Positions 5,501-6,112 of a stretch of 6,112 nucleotides of DNA are shown here, piece after piece. The notes below the pieces were generated by a model. That model ran no database searches, had not been told where the DNA came from, and worked only from the letters and a program-made list of their open reading frames with translations. Within the stretch, counting starts at the first letter, position 1; each line of letters begins with the position of its first letter. Origin of the DNA: Candidatus Woesearchaeota archaeon (lineage in GTDB: Archaea > Nanobdellota > Nanobdellia > Woesearchaeales > GW2011-AR4). The position numbers and the translations under genes were made by a program. The DNA lies in NCBI GenBank assembly GCA_016185955.1, contig JACPMQ010000038.1:1-6112 (forward strand), given 5' to 3'.

Positions 5501-6049
5501 TATGCCCGCTATTTCGCCTATTAAGTCCCTTCTTTCGTCAGGATGCATCTCCACAAACTTCACAATGTCACCTTGCAGAATTATGTTATAGCCTTCAGGG
5601 TTTATTTTTGCAATTGACAATAAGTCAAGGATTTCCTGCCGTGTCCTGATTTCATCATTTATTTTGTACACAGATTGTCCGCTTTGCCTTACTATCCTTG
5701 TAATCTTGACTTCATCATCTTCCGTAGGAAAAACTTTTTTGTTGTTGTCAAAGAATATGGAAACTTCGCCTTGTTTTGCAGGTTTTTTTAACTTGCCGCC
5801 ATTATAAATAAGGTTTGCTGATTTCTCTGCCCTTAATGACTTAGAAGATGATTTGCCCAAAACAAAGCATAAAGCATCTAAAATATTACTTTTTCCAGAG
5901 CCATTAGGGCCTAAAACGCAATTATAGCTTCCATTAAATAATATTTCAGTATGCTTAGCAAAGCTCTTAAAACCATTCATTATTATTTTGTTTATCTTTG
6001 TGCCTTTTTGCTCATTCACTGTAACTTGAAGCTGTGTTTGCTCTCCCAT
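2507..6049 (-). CDS. smc: Chromosome partition protein SMC
   Basis: This complete 1180-aa structural-maintenance-of-chromosomes ATPase would form a homodimeric DNA-entrapping ring (with kleisin partners ScpA/ScpB in most prokaryotes) that organises and helps separate the nucleoid. The half-domains and landmarks come in the usual order: KIIMNGFKSF strand (21-30); Walker A GPNGSGKS (47-54); Q-loop ILQGDI (157-162); coiled coil about 185-525; hinge about 530-680, with GIYGTIAEL from 536 and a glycine-rich end around VMHGG near 675; returning coiled coil about 685-1040; ABC signature LSGGEK (1091-1096); Walker B FYVLDEVD (1115-1122) with catalytic E1120; D-loop AALD (1123-1126); H-loop H1151. All ATPase residues are present, so it should be active.

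Length is normal. About 16 polar residues precede the usual first strand. No scpA or scpB lies in the window. The promoter fits a leaderless mRNA starting at the ATG at 6049. Confidence 0.97.
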   Translation of the reverse strand: MGEQTQLQVTVNEQKGTKINKIIMNGFKSFAKHTEILFNGSYNCVLGPNGSGKSNILDALCFVLGKSSSKSLRAEKSANLIYNGGKLKKPAKQGEVSIFFDNNKKVFPTEDDEVKITRIVRQSGQSVYKINDEIRTRQEILDLLSIAKINPEGYNIILQGDIVKFVEMHPDERRDLIGEIAGITVYEERKHKALLELQKVDERLKETEIVLMERNTYLKELKKDRDQALKYKDMNDRIKQNKASYLKLQIDKKEEEKNELQSKLEETNKELAKINEKIKNLWQQNEEKRKEIETISKEIEEKGEVEQVKLNKEVESLKIETTKQNSRIETVKSEINKIKNRRNDLKNSIKEIEEKNKELEAEKEKLEKEITSKEKEKALITKKIQEFKQKNKLGDIPNIEKQVEEIDRKSEELQKEVQAAREQQHALIREKDAVAHEINIINAQISKVTEIEKSNKKLLGEVKGKRDEFKRHTLELNKKLEENSMLSAQLANARKKAYDIEEALAKLRIKDISTREISYGDAAIKSILELKGRKAGIYGTIAELGNVKSKFALALEISAGQKLKGIVVEDDKTASECIKYLKDNKLGVVTFFPLNKLETNAPRAEVKKIADSKGSYGLAINLISFDSKFKRAFEHVFADTIVVENIDVARRLGIGNAKFVTLDGDLAEKSGVMHGGFRLKRKHSMGFKEEDIAKDIENYEEQTEEMKNSINSLEKKKLENEEIIAKLRTLKADLEGGILNMEKSLHLEATDLEANEEKKANLMKHEQEIDKKIKLLQDKINSLNTGLAAIKTEKQKLRANISQLSNPTLIAELNAFEEKLKELTETVIRIDSEIKNMDVQSESIYRSEAEKTEKIIKQLEKEDEEFNNELKALMDSVKQKNSELKKKEDTAQDLYAKFKGLFVKRSKIDQDIQKNQITGNNYQDEGRKVEVKANTLSLKLAEITSILAGLSLEFQQYEGIKLDLGKSEEQLKNDIRKFEVMREQIGSVNMRALEIYEEVEKQYKLLIEKKETLFKEKEDVLKMMREIESKKKELFMKVFSVINETFKRFFSILSTKGEANLIIENEENPFEAGVRINVKIAGSKFLDIRSLSGGEKTMTALAFIFAIQEHEPASFYVLDEVDAALDKHNSEKFAKLIRRYSEKAQYVIMSHNDAVISEADSLYGVSMNEHGISQLVSLKI

Positions 6050-6068
6050 AAACCTAAAATCACATGCT

Positions 6069-6093
6069 GATTATATATAAAGGTTTTTATATT
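6069..6093 (-). promoter_or_regulatory. TATA region of smc
   Basis: On the minus strand two TATA-like elements lie in tandem: ATATAAAA (about 6093-6086) and TTATATATAAT (about 6080-6070). The nearer one is centred roughly 26 bp before the start codon, giving a leaderless transcript. The farther one would give a leader of about 14 nt with only a weak AGG. The 15-bp inverted word (6098-6112) sits immediately upstream of the farther element, where an archaeal regulator could bind. Confidence 0.5.
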
Positions 6094-6097
6094 GCAC

Positions 6098-6112
6098 GTA
6101 ACTGCTAACACA
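6098..6112 (-). repeat. 15-bp word, inverted partner of 151-165
   Basis: GTAACTGCTAACACA is the exact reverse complement of 151-165. It lies upstream of the smc TATA region and ends exactly at the last base of the window, so its true outer border is not visible. It could be an element end, a regulator site shared by two promoters, or the start of a longer repeat. Confidence 0.6.

Noticed and set aside
151..6112. A complete transposon bounded by the 15-bp inverted repeats
   Set aside because: No transposase, integrase or target-site duplication can be seen, and the content includes core genes (smc, tRNA-Gly). The repeat itself is kept as a finding.

Overview
The window looks like a chromosomal piece of an AT-rich archaeon, probably a small-genome DPANN-type lineage. 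Four things point to Archaea: a tRNA-Gly gene interrupted by short introns that fold around bulge-helix-bulge (BHB) splice sites; TATA boxes about 26 bp upstream of the inferred transcription starts, two of them fitting leaderless mRNAs; an archaeal-type SMC protein; and a glycosyltransferase of the MJ1255-like family. The DPANN assignment is inference from low GC, compactness and intron content. No rRNA or other taxonomic marker is present.

Layout from left to right. Positions 1-307 hold no gene I can support. They contain two inverted repeats with the same plan (arms of 12-13 bp around 20-22 nt) and a 15-bp word that returns inverted at the extreme right end (6098-6112). A minus-strand gene (308-823) encodes a protein I do not recognise. 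Between it and the next gene are a 17-bp perfect hairpin (943-980) and a TATA box. Next, on the plus strand, is tRNA-Gly(UCC), 1032-1200, in three exons: a 59-nt intron after position 37 and a 38-nt intron inside the T-loop (59/60). Right behind it, with its own promoter, is a GT-B glycosyltransferase gene (1248-2315). Its last codons lie inside another long hairpin. A 191-bp convergent spacer (2316-2506) carries two more hairpins. The rest, 2507-6049 on the minus strand, is a complete smc gene, with its promoter at the right edge.

The genes do not form one pathway: smc is chromosome organisation, the transferase is glycoconjugate synthesis, and the tRNA is translation. The most interesting features are the two-intron tRNA, which standard tRNA or gene callers could miss or overrun, and a set of related strong palindromes at gene ends, one of which encodes the tail of the glycosyltransferase. 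I found no CRISPR array, transposase, defence gene or other recognisable accessory system.
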